64,000 nucleotides of DNA. It comes from Pseudomonas tructae (lineage in GTDB: Bacteria > Pseudomonadota > Gammaproteobacteria > Pseudomonadales > Pseudomonadaceae). Within the stretch, counting starts at the first letter, position 1; every line of letters starts with the position of its first letter. The notes below the pieces were generated by a model. It saw nothing but the letters and a program-made list of their open reading frames with translations. It made no database searches and had not been told where the DNA came from. The position numbers and the translations under genes are program-made. Below are positions 46,634-54,539 of the stretch, piece by piece. The stretch lies in contig NZ_CP035952.1 of assembly GCF_004214895.1 (NCBI RefSeq), positions 4,040,501-4,104,500 on the forward strand. Direction: 5' to 3'.

Positions 46634-47338
46634 ATGATCAGCTCATCGACCGTCGTCAATTCGGTGGTGGAAAAACTCCGCCAGGCCCTGGCCCGCGGCC
46701 AGTGGCGCTCTGGCGACATGCTCCCGGGCCAGCGCGAACTGGCCGAACAACTGGGCATCAGCCGTCCGAGCCTGCGTGAAGCGGTGACCGTGCTGGAAAC
46801 TCTGGGCCTGGTACGCTCGATGCCGGGTAAAGGCGTGCTGGTGCTGGACACCGATGCTCCCGACGCAGCCGTTGCCCCCAGCGGCGTCGCCCAGGCCAGC
46901 CTGGAAGACGTGCTGCAACTGCGCTACACCCTCGAACCCTTCATCGTCGGCCTGGTGGCGCAGTCGATCAGCAGCAAGGAGATCGGCCAGCTGCGCCTGA
47001 CCCTGATGGACATGCGCGAAGCCCTCGAAGAGCAAGACAGCGAAGCCGGTGTTAACGCCTACATTGCCTTTCACGAAGAGCTGTTCACCCTGACCGCCAA
47101 TCCGATCTTTCAGAGCGTGGTGCAGCAGACCAGCAACGCCCTCAAGCAAAGCGCCGCGGTGCTGCGCAACTCGCCCGAGCACCTGGCGGCACGGCTTGAG
47201 GAAAACGAAGCGGTAGTACGCGCCATCCGCAACAAGAACAGCGCCCAGGCCAGTGCGCAGATGCGCCACCATATCCTTCAGGAAGGCCGGCGCATGGGCA
47301 TCGAACTGAACATCCCGGACGATCATCCGGGCCTCTGA
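46634..47338 (+). CDS. GntR/FadR-family regulator (FCD domain)
   Basis: The 234-aa protein starts with a FadR-type winged helix (about residues 5-75: VVEKLRQALARGQWRSGDML, LAEQLGISRPSLREAVTVLE, VRSMPGKGVLV) followed by an FCD ligand domain (LEDVLQLRYTLEPFIVGLVA). It lies between the DctA-like gene and a second GntR gene in the same direction. Control of the transporter is plausible but unproved. Confidence 0.9.
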   Translation: MISSSTVVNSVVEKLRQALARGQWRSGDMLPGQRELAEQLGISRPSLREAVTVLETLGLVRSMPGKGVLVLDTDAPDAAVAPSGVAQASLEDVLQLRYTLEPFIVGLVAQSISSKEIGQLRLTLMDMREALEEQDSEAGVNAYIAFHEELFTLTANPIFQSVVQQTSNALKQSAAVLRNSPEHLAARLEENEAVVRAIRNKNSAQASAQMRHHILQEGRRMGIELNIPDDHPGL

Positions 47339-47355
47339 CCCCAAGGAGTGCGACC

Positions 47356-48042
47356 ATGAACGCCAGCGCCCACGCCCATGACACCGCCCTGCCCTCGCTG
47401 CTTGCCCAGGGCGAGCGCCGGTTGTCGGCCGAGCAGATCTACCCGCGGCTGTTCGATGCCATCCTCGAACAGCGCCTGGCCCCCGGCAGCGCCTTGACCG
47501 AACAGGCGCTGGGCGATGCCTTCGGGGTCAGCCGCACGGTGATTCGCCGGGTACTGGGACGCCTGTCCGATCAACAGGTGATCGTCCAGCGCCCCAGCCA
47601 CACCGCCCGCCTGGCCGCGCCCGACCCGCAGCACGCGCGGCAGATCCTCAGCGCCCGGCGCCTGGCCGAAACCACCCTGATCAGCCTTGCGGCCAAGCGC
47701 TCACGGCCGGCCAAGATCCGCCAGTTGCGTGAACTGGTGGCCCGTGAGCGCCAGCATCATGAACAGGGCCAGCGCTGCACGGCGATCCGCCTGGGTGGCG
47801 AGTTCCACCTCAAGCTGGCGGAAATGGCCGACAACGTACCGCTGGCGCGCTTTCTCAATGGCCTGGTACCCCAGACCTCGCTGATCATTGCCCAATATGA
47901 AGCGCGGCCGTGCAGTCACTGTGCCTGGGAGGAGCATGCAGCGATCATCGATGCGCTGGAAGACGGTGACGGCGAGGCGGCGTTGGCGTTGATGCATGAA
48001 CACCTGGATCATATCGAGGCCAAGCTTGATCTGAATGACTGA
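47356..48042 (+). CDS. GntR-family regulator (FCD domain), second copy
   Basis: The 228-aa protein has a GntR winged helix (YPRLFDAILEQRLAPGSALT, LGDAFGVSRTVIRRVLGRLS) and an FCD domain with FHLKLAEMADNVPLARFLNG and HCAWEEHAAIIDALEDGDGE, the latter typical of metal-containing FCD proteins. It is clearly distinct from its upstream neighbour in sequence, with a gap of 17 nt between the genes, so the two probably share a transcript. Confidence 0.9.
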   Translation: MNASAHAHDTALPSLLAQGERRLSAEQIYPRLFDAILEQRLAPGSALTEQALGDAFGVSRTVIRRVLGRLSDQQVIVQRPSHTARLAAPDPQHARQILSARRLAETTLISLAAKRSRPAKIRQLRELVARERQHHEQGQRCTAIRLGGEFHLKLAEMADNVPLARFLNGLVPQTSLIIAQYEARPCSHCAWEEHAAIIDALEDGDGEAALALMHEHLDHIEAKLDLND

Positions 48043-48373
48043 GGCCCAGCCACGGCCCCCTCCAGATGACTCATCACACAACGCTATAACCCGCTCTTAT
48101 TCTCATTTCGAAACGTTCCGACCTGGGCTTGCCAGGCCCTGGCCCTGTGCCACACTGCTCTGCACACCCGCTTGCAGGAATGGATCGCCATGCTCGCTAC
48201 CCTGCTGTTGAGCCCTTGTCTGAACACCTCGCCCACACCGCCGGATAAATCGCCGGATCATTGACAGCCCACCCCTGAACAACGCCCAGCCACCTCGCGA
48301 TCTTGCGCGTGAACGCGGCTGACTGCGCAACGGTTAAAAATCACAAACAACCCGTGCACGGAGGCTTGGTCAC
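48043..48373. other. Gene-free region before the P47-like pair
   Basis: About 330 bp without a convincing gene. It probably holds the promoter of the P47-like pair. An inverted repeat TTGCGC / GCGCAA (48303-48308, 48325-48330) lies about 45 bp before the first ATG, and GGAGG is a strong RBS. A 24-codon ORF at 48190 is open but unsupported. Confidence 0.4.
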
Positions 48374-49606
48374 ATGCAAACCAAAGGATGGGATACCCTC
48401 AGTATCGTCAAACAGGAAGCCGTCAACGCCAGCCTCAGCAAGTCCTGGCCGCAGCTCAATCCCGAATTCAACCAGGCCGTCGGCGACAGCTACCGCTGTT
48501 CCGGTGTTTTCGACTGCTGGAGTGTGGTCAACGGCGGTGGTGGCCGCCTGCTGCGTTTGCGCATGCCCATCCGCTCGGGTGAGCTGAAGGTGGGCCAGAC
48601 GATCATTGAGCTGGCAGCCACAGTGGCGATCATTGAAGTAACCCTGTCGCTGTTGCCACAGTCGGGCACCGAATCAGTCCTCAAGTCGAGCTACCTGAAA
48701 GTCGCGCAAAACCCGGGGCAAATTCCCGAAGACCAGGGTGGCTGGCTCCTGCCCATCACCCTGCAAGATCCACAGGGGCGGCTGGGGCCTTATGCCTCGC
48801 TGGTGCTGGATGCCATCTGCGCCTACCTGATTGCCAACCCCAAGCAATTCGAACACATCTTCGCCCATATCAATTTTGCCAAATCCGGAGCCCCGGCCTG
48901 GGCCCTGCCGAAAAAATGCACCTACAGCTACCTGGACTCCGGCTACCTGGCGGTTCTGGGCGTCTGTAGCGACCGGGACATCAGCGAGCTACCAAGGGAT
49001 GTCGATGTTACCGGGCTGGGCCTGGGTGCCAGCTCTTACTACATCCTTGCCAACCAGATGCTCCTGGAGAACCTGATCCTGCCAGGTCTGGTCGCGCTCT
49101 ATCAGGATGCTTCCAAGGGTGACTACCAGTATCAGGCTGGCGAACTGATCAATCGTCGGCAACTGCGCATGCAGGAGATCAAGTCCGGGCTGATCTACTA
49201 CACCCCGGTGGTCTGGGCCGGCAAAAACATTGCCAGGGTCGTCGGCGATTTCCTGCGGGTGAAATTCGACGGCAACTGCGACCTGTATGCCGGCATCAAC
49301 ATGACCTGGAACGGCTGGGTGACCATGAAGCCGACGCTGAACAACGGCGTGATCACCTTCAGCAAGCTGTCTTCGGATTTCCAGCACGACGAAGACATCC
49401 CCTGGTACCTGCAATGGCTGCTACCGGTGGTCGGCCTGATCGTCACCATCGTGGTAGCCGTCATTTCCAGCGACTTGATCAGTTCCATTGCCAACCGTGG
49501 AGGGTCAATCAAAGCCGACAGCATCAACTGCACGACCTGGAACCAGGCCACCAACAACGTCATCGCCTGCAGCCTGAGCGAGGCGCTGGTGGTGGAGTAC
49601 GTATAA
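48374..49606 (+). CDS. P47-like TULIP-domain protein (first of two)
   Basis: The 410-aa protein begins MQTKGWDTLSIVKQEAVNAS, the GWD-type start of P47/OrfX-like proteins, whose structures are of the tubular lipid-binding (TULIP/BPI) fold. It shares landmarks with the next gene: GWDT(L/V)SI, a W-x5-GG-x-GR block, R(M/I)P(I/L)(R/K)SG, and SY(L/A)... LGV regions. A hydrophobic loop near the C-terminus (WLLPVVGLIVTIVVAVISSD) may contact a membrane. There is no signal peptide. P47 was first seen as an accessory protein encoded in botulinum neurotoxin clusters; its role in pseudomonads is unknown. GGAGG lies before the ATG. Confidence 0.8.
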   Translation: MQTKGWDTLSIVKQEAVNASLSKSWPQLNPEFNQAVGDSYRCSGVFDCWSVVNGGGGRLLRLRMPIRSGELKVGQTIIELAATVAIIEVTLSLLPQSGTESVLKSSYLKVAQNPGQIPEDQGGWLLPITLQDPQGRLGPYASLVLDAICAYLIANPKQFEHIFAHINFAKSGAPAWALPKKCTYSYLDSGYLAVLGVCSDRDISELPRDVDVTGLGLGASSYYILANQMLLENLILPGLVALYQDASKGDYQYQAGELINRRQLRMQEIKSGLIYYTPVVWAGKNIARVVGDFLRVKFDGNCDLYAGINMTWNGWVTMKPTLNNGVITFSKLSSDFQHDEDIPWYLQWLLPVVGLIVTIVVAVISSDLISSIANRGGSIKADSINCTTWNQATNNVIACSLSEALVVEYV

Positions 49607-49627
49607 CCCCTCAATACAAGGAATCGT

Positions 49628-51253
49628 ATGATGAGTAGCGCAGATAATGTCATCCTGTCCGGCCTCAGCCAGCCTGCCTCGCTGACCCTGAGTCATCTGG
49701 ATGAAACATTGCGTTCAACGCTGAAAAACTCGTTGCTCTACAAAAACGCCGAGCGCGTTGTCGAGCAACCTGCAGAAGCCGACATGCTCGAGCTCGCCAG
49801 CAGCGTCACCACCAATGGCTGGGATACGGTGAGCATCTGTCGTGTCTCGGCCTTGAACGAGCGGATCAAACTCGAGAAAACCTATCCGGCGAACATCGAG
49901 TCGAGCATTGACACTTTTTCGCTCAAAGCTGACTTCGCGCCCTGGGCAATCAGCACCGGCGGCGACGGACGTAACGTCAAGGTCAGAATCCCGCTCAAGT
50001 CGGGCAGCTACAAAGGCCTGAGCGGCAAGACCTATGACATCGCAGGCGTTTCAGTCGAGGCCTATGTCAAGCTGAGCTACTTTCCGCTGCCCGCGCCCAA
50101 CGTCGCCAAAGACGGCACCTACAAGCTGGAAGTCAATACCAAGATCGTCGACCCCAGCGACCCGATTGCTGCGGTGATTTCCCTGCGTGACCCCAACAAT
50201 GTCCTCGACACCGTCAATCAGAGCCTGCTGCGCGGCATCATCGAGGGCTGGCTGAATAAACCGGAGAACCTGGCCAAGTTCGACACCCTGTTTTCCACCG
50301 TAGTCATCAACAACATGGGCAAGGAAAGCGAAGACTACAAATGGTTGCGCGGCACCGCCATGAGTTACGCCTACACCGACAAGAGCACCGAAGAAAGCAG
50401 CATTTTCGGCGTACTGTGCATGACCAACGAACGCGACTACAGCGGCTTGCCCAATCAGCTTCCGGCAGTCAGCCTGGAACAGGACAACAATTCGATGTTC
50501 CTGATCAGCCGCGAGATTTTCGTCAAGTACCAGTTACTGCCGTCACTGCCGTTCATCTTCAAGGATACCAACAGCAGCAACTACACCGTCGACACGGCCG
50601 GTACCACGATCACGGCAAAAGGCTTGAAACTTGATTCGATCAAGTACGGTGCAGTTACCTACTACCCGGTGGTCGAGAATTTCGACATCAACTTCGACGA
50701 AACCTATATCCGCACCGAAGCCAGGATTCGCACCGACATTTCTCCCGGCGTCGTTGCCTACACACGTATCGTCACCAAACAGACCCTGGAGCTGGGCGAG
50801 AACAGCAAAGGCGAACAGATCATGGTCTATTCCATGGTCGGCGACCCGGATGTGCAGAACAACGTCGACATCGCCACCTGGGTGGTGGTCACCGAAATCA
50901 TTGTCGCAGCCATTGCCGCGGTTGCCACTGCAGTGGCCGGTGGCGTGGGCGGCAAGATCGCGGCGCTGATCGTCGGCATTATCGCCGCCGTCATTGTCGC
51001 GGTGGTCGGCCTGATCATCCACGTGATCATCGAGAAAGTCATCGCCGGGGGGGTAACGGATGAAATTCCGTCTATTGCGCCGATGGTCAAAGTCGCGGCC
51101 AACCAGGTCAAATGGCCGTTCTGCGAACCGGATGCCTTTGTCCTCACCGGGATCAGTTACAACGGTGCGCTGATCTTCAATGGCTCGTTGAAGCTTCTGG
51201 AGAAATTCCAGATCCGCAACAAACGACTGACCCTGGCTGCACTGACGGCTTGA
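49628..51253 (+). CDS. P47-like TULIP-domain protein (second of two)
   Basis: The 541-aa protein is a longer paralogue of its upstream neighbour. After about 55 extra N-terminal residues it shows TTNGWDTVSICRVSALNERI, then SLKADFAPWAISTGGDGRNV and VRIPLKSGSYKGL, aligned with the first protein. A strongly hydrophobic segment of about 60 residues (ATWVVVTEIIVAAIAAVATA, with several small-residue repeats to VIVAVVGLIIHVIIEKVIAG) lies at about residues 415-475, followed by a final TULIP-like strand region. There is no signal peptide. The gene starts 21 nt after its neighbour with AAGGAAT as RBS, so both are one operon. Confidence 0.8.
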   Translation: MMSSADNVILSGLSQPASLTLSHLDETLRSTLKNSLLYKNAERVVEQPAEADMLELASSVTTNGWDTVSICRVSALNERIKLEKTYPANIESSIDTFSLKADFAPWAISTGGDGRNVKVRIPLKSGSYKGLSGKTYDIAGVSVEAYVKLSYFPLPAPNVAKDGTYKLEVNTKIVDPSDPIAAVISLRDPNNVLDTVNQSLLRGIIEGWLNKPENLAKFDTLFSTVVINNMGKESEDYKWLRGTAMSYAYTDKSTEESSIFGVLCMTNERDYSGLPNQLPAVSLEQDNNSMFLISREIFVKYQLLPSLPFIFKDTNSSNYTVDTAGTTITAKGLKLDSIKYGAVTYYPVVENFDINFDETYIRTEARIRTDISPGVVAYTRIVTKQTLELGENSKGEQIMVYSMVGDPDVQNNVDIATWVVVTEIIVAAIAAVATAVAGGVGGKIAALIVGIIAAVIVAVVGLIIHVIIEKVIAGGVTDEIPSIAPMVKVAANQVKWPFCEPDAFVLTGISYNGALIFNGSLKLLEKFQIRNKRLTLAALTA

Positions 51254-51378
51254 GTCCTCGCTAACCCCAGGTGACACCCCTCGCGCCAGCGATGGTGCGA
51301 GGGCGTGTGGCGGCAAGGATATCCGCCGACGCCTGCAGGCTTTACCATAGGCCGATGAATGCCTTGGAGAGCATGCGG

Positions 51379-51789
51379 ATGAACCAAAGGATCCCGGTAC
51401 CTGCACTGCAAATGACTCCGGAGCAACGTCACCAAGTACGCGTGGCGATGTCCGACGCTTTCGTCGACACCCACATCGAATACGCCTGGATCGCCCGCCA
51501 CCTGGTGGGTTTCGACCGCGAGCTGCTCAAGGAAATTTTCTACAGCGAAGTCGCCCCCGCCTGTTACAGCAACATGATGACGCCGGTCCCGCCGATCTGG
51601 ACCGGCTTCTGCGAAACCTGGCTGCACAACGAGATAGAACAGACCCTGCAAGCACGCCGCAACAGTTGGTGGCGACGCCATATCGACCGCGTGCTGAACG
51701 CCACCTGGGTGTGGTTTTTCTGCAAGGAGATCTGGGCTGACATCCTCACCGCCCTGGACGAAGCCGAGGCCGAACAACAGCCCGAGTGA
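51379..51789 (+). CDS. Small conserved protein (DUF7079-like)
   Basis: The 136-aa protein, MNQRIPVPALQMTPEQRHQV..., is acidic and helical, with IARHLVGFDRELLKEIFYSE, PPIWTGFCETWLHNEIEQTL and a hydrophobic WVWFFCKEIWADIL end. The pattern resembles a Pseudomonas family of short proteins (DUF7079, tentative). Several in-frame ATGs upstream are possible; this one has GGAG 9 nt before. No function is known. Confidence 0.6.
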   Translation: MNQRIPVPALQMTPEQRHQVRVAMSDAFVDTHIEYAWIARHLVGFDRELLKEIFYSEVAPACYSNMMTPVPPIWTGFCETWLHNEIEQTLQARRNSWWRRHIDRVLNATWVWFFCKEIWADILTALDEAEAEQQPE

Positions 51790-51850
51790 CGGCACCTATA
51801 CTCAGGTAACCACTGCGCCCGAGCTTGCCTAACCAAAGGGGGGCTGCGCC

Positions 51851-52900
51851 TTGATCCCGCGTTCCCCGCTCATCGCCCTGCTGCTCGCCTTGTTACTGGC
51901 GCTGGGGGGGTGCGGCTCGCGGCAAAAGGTCGCCGAACCACCCCCCATTCCGGTCAGCCCGGCGACCTGGCAACAAATCGACCGCGAAATCATCGAGGCT
52001 TCGCTGGCCACCACCAGCTCGGTCAACGACTATGCCCGGCGCTCCATGCGGGTGTGGAAGGAGCGCGTACAGCAATACACCGAAAGCGAGTTCATCCCCT
52101 GGTTCACCGGCTACTGGACCCAGCAATGGCTGACCATGAAAGTGGCCTGGTACAAGATGAACAGTGGCGAAGGCAGCCAAACCCCGGAACAGCGCCTGGC
52201 CCTGTACCTGCAGGAGCAGTACCATGAGCGGGTGCTGGACCCGGTGGCCAAGGAGATCGACCCCGAAGCCATCCGCGACCGGGCCATGGAGCTGTATATC
52301 CAACTGCTCGGCCAGCAGTTGCAGCAGATTGCCCAGCGCTACCGTGTGCCACCTGACCAATTCAACCTGCACCTGACGCGGATCCAGGCCATCGGCCTGG
52401 GACCACCGGCCAACAGCAACGCGTCGCTGCATCAACTGCTGTTCAGCAAGCCACTGGAGCAGCAGCCCGCCTATGCCGCACTGCTCAAGCGCCTGCACAG
52501 CGCGGTGCGCGCCGGTACCCAGCGCTCGGACATCGGCCTGTCATCGGTGGCCCGCCAAGCCAGTGAAAAACTTGGCGCCACCCTGGCGCCACGGGGCATT
52601 GCCAGCGCCGTTGCCGCAGCGGTGGGGCGCGCTGCCGGCACGGTGATTTCCCTGGCGGCAACCGGCATCGGGGTGATGACCCATAATCGCGAGCAACCGG
52701 CGATGGTCGAACAACTGCGGGTGATACTCAACGTGGCGCTGAACGAGGAATGGCGCGAACTGATGGAGAACCGCAAGACCGGGGCCATGGCCGGGGTCTA
52801 CTACCTGTCGGGGGAAATCGAAGACAGCCTGCTGGCCGCCGAAGGCCCCGAGCCTGAGCCACAGCCCGCGGCCCAGGTAATTACCCTGCCGGCGCAGTAA
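51851..52900 (+). CDS. Lipoprotein, 349 aa, unknown function
   Basis: The precursor has a lipoprotein signal peptide (LIALLLALLLALGGC, lipobox LGGC). The mature protein is helical and rich in charged residues, with a glycine/alanine-rich stretch (ASAVAAAVGRAAGTVISLAA) around residues 255-275 that might insert in a membrane, and a C-terminal proline/glutamate tail. I do not recognise the family. The start is a TTG with AAGGGGGG 7 nt upstream, because the signal peptide begins there and no ATG fits. Confidence 0.72.
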   Translation: MIPRSPLIALLLALLLALGGCGSRQKVAEPPPIPVSPATWQQIDREIIEASLATTSSVNDYARRSMRVWKERVQQYTESEFIPWFTGYWTQQWLTMKVAWYKMNSGEGSQTPEQRLALYLQEQYHERVLDPVAKEIDPEAIRDRAMELYIQLLGQQLQQIAQRYRVPPDQFNLHLTRIQAIGLGPPANSNASLHQLLFSKPLEQQPAYAALLKRLHSAVRAGTQRSDIGLSSVARQASEKLGATLAPRGIASAVAAAVGRAAGTVISLAATGIGVMTHNREQPAMVEQLRVILNVALNEEWRELMENRKTGAMAGVYYLSGEIEDSLLAAEGPEPEPQPAAQVITLPAQ

Positions 52901-52909
52901 GGGCTTGGC

Positions 52910-53356
52910 TCAAGCGGCGACACCCGCCTGCGGTTGTGCCTGGGCCGAAGTCGGCAAGCCGAAGATCCGGTCGAACAACCAGTTATAGATGAAGGTGTAG
53001 CACGGGATGAGAATGATAAAGGCCAGGTCCACCACAAAGGCTTCGAGCAGGCTCATGTCCAGCCACCAGGCAATCAACGGGATCAGGTAGACCACCAGGG
53101 TCAGCTGAAAGCCGATGGCATGCGCCACCCGCCGGGCCACGCTACGCCCGCGCCGGGCCTGGCGGCTTTCCCAGTACTCGAACAATGTGTTGTAGATGAA
53201 GTTCCAGGCCATGGCGATGGTAGTGATCATCACCGCCAGCGGCCCGGTGTTGCTCGGCGCGCTGTCGGCCAGGTAGGCCAGGCCCAGGGTCGACATGCAC
53301 AGGCCGATCAGTTCATAGGCGGTCACATAGACCAGTTTGCGTTTAACACCTTGCAC
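52910..53356 (-). CDS. PACE-family multidrug efflux protein
   Basis: The 148-aa protein has four membrane helices in two repeats of the bacterial transmembrane pair domain (PF05232): VQGVKRKLVYVTAYELIGLC, TTIAMAWNFIYNTLFEYWES, then GFQLTLVVYLIPLIAWWLDM and LIPCYTFIYNWLFDRIFGLP. PACE transporters such as AceI export chlorhexidine and related biocides. The GTG start has GAGG 8 nt upstream. It is divergent from a LysR regulator gene, a common PACE arrangement. Confidence 0.92.
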   Translation of the reverse strand: MQGVKRKLVYVTAYELIGLCMSTLGLAYLADSAPSNTGPLAVMITTIAMAWNFIYNTLFEYWESRQARRGRSVARRVAHAIGFQLTLVVYLIPLIAWWLDMSLLEAFVVDLAFIILIPCYTFIYNWLFDRIFGLPTSAQAQPQAGVAA

Positions 53357-53479
53357 GTTGCTAACCTCGATTTTGCGGTAAAACGCTGCCCTTGCCGGAC
53401 AACTGAGGCGGGCAAGCATGCGTCAATCTTCTTGACAGCCAAAGTCAGCAGCTATCAGATTGACTGACAGGAGATTGCC

Positions 53480-54364
53480 ATGAACTTTTCCAGCGACAAC
53501 ATCGAAGTGTTTCTCGCCGTGCTTGATCGCGGCTCGTTTTCAGCGGCTGCCCGGGCCTTGGGCCGGGTACCTTCGGCAGTGAGCATGGCGATTGGCAACC
53601 TTGAGGCGGAGCTGGGCCTCACGCTGTTCGAGCGCACTCACCGAGAAACCCGCCCCACCGCCATGGCCCAGGCCCTGGAGCCCCACGCGCGGATGATCGC
53701 CACCCAACTGGGGCAATTGCAGGTACATGCCCTGGAGCTGTCCCAGGGCCTGGAAAGCACCCTGAGCCTGAGCGTGGTGCCGGACATCGATCACACCCGC
53801 CTGCTGGCGGCAATCAGAACTATCAGCGAACGCCACCCCATGCTCGAAGTCGAGGTGCTGACGGCCCCGCAGGAAGATGCCCTGCAACTGCTCCACACTG
53901 GCCGTGTCAACCTGTGCCTGGCCTTTGCCGGGCTGCAAGTAGACCCCCGGCAGCGCTTTCAGAACATCGGCATGGAGTCGCTGGTGGCCTGCATCGGCCC
54001 GCAGCACCCGGCGCTGCAGCAACGCCCGCGACAGATCGTCTGCCTTGAAGACCTGGCCAACCTGCGGCAGATTCTGGTAGCCAGCCGCGACCTGCCACTG
54101 GCCGACACCCGCGCGTTGATCGGCAAGGCGCATTGGCGCACCGACAGCCTGACCATGGCCGTGGAAATGGTCGAAGCTGGCCTTGGCTGGGGTGACTTTC
54201 CGCTGTCACGGGTGGCGCCTTTGCTGCAAGACGGGCGCCTGGTGCGCCTGGATTTCAGCAATACCCGCAACGAGTTGCAACTGCCGGTGCATGCATTCTG
54301 GCGCCAGCATCAGCCATTGCAAAAGGCGGCCCAGGAACTGGTCCGTTTGCTGGGGGTGCAATAG
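53480..54364 (+). CDS. LysR-family regulator beside PACE gene
   Basis: The 294-aa protein has a LysR HTH (VFLAVLDRGSFSAAARALGR, SAVSMAIGNLEAELGLTLFE) and a full periplasmic-binding-like effector domain. It diverges from the PACE efflux gene with about 120 bp between starts, so it is the likely regulator of that gene. Confidence 0.92.
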   Translation: MNFSSDNIEVFLAVLDRGSFSAAARALGRVPSAVSMAIGNLEAELGLTLFERTHRETRPTAMAQALEPHARMIATQLGQLQVHALELSQGLESTLSLSVVPDIDHTRLLAAIRTISERHPMLEVEVLTAPQEDALQLLHTGRVNLCLAFAGLQVDPRQRFQNIGMESLVACIGPQHPALQQRPRQIVCLEDLANLRQILVASRDLPLADTRALIGKAHWRTDSLTMAVEMVEAGLGWGDFPLSRVAPLLQDGRLVRLDFSNTRNELQLPVHAFWRQHQPLQKAAQELVRLLGVQ

Positions 54365-54438
54365 CGCGCCTGGCTGAAACACGCGAGCCAGAGCACAAGG
54401 TAGGAAAATCCTGTCAGCCCCTGCGGCAAAAACTCCTA

Positions 54439-54465
54439 TCAATTTTTCAGTTTCGCGGCCGATAC
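54439..54465 (+). promoter_or_regulatory. Sigma-28 (FliA)-type promoter of chemoreceptor gene
   Basis: TCAA, 15 bp spacer, and GCCGATAC match the flagellar sigma-28 consensus (TAAA-N15-GCCGATAA) in all but one or two positions. It lies 75 bp before the chemoreceptor ATG. Confidence 0.75.
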
Positions 54466-54539
54466 CCGTCTGGATAGGTACGAGCACACGCCAAAAGCGC
54501 CGCTCGGCACTCCTCTTTACTGGCACAAGGTCTCGGAAC

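Noticed and set aside
48190..48264. 24-codon ORF MLATLLLSPCLNTSPTPPDK...
   Set aside because: It resembles a lipoprotein start but the cysteine lacks a valid lipobox (LSPC) and the ORF is too short to support.
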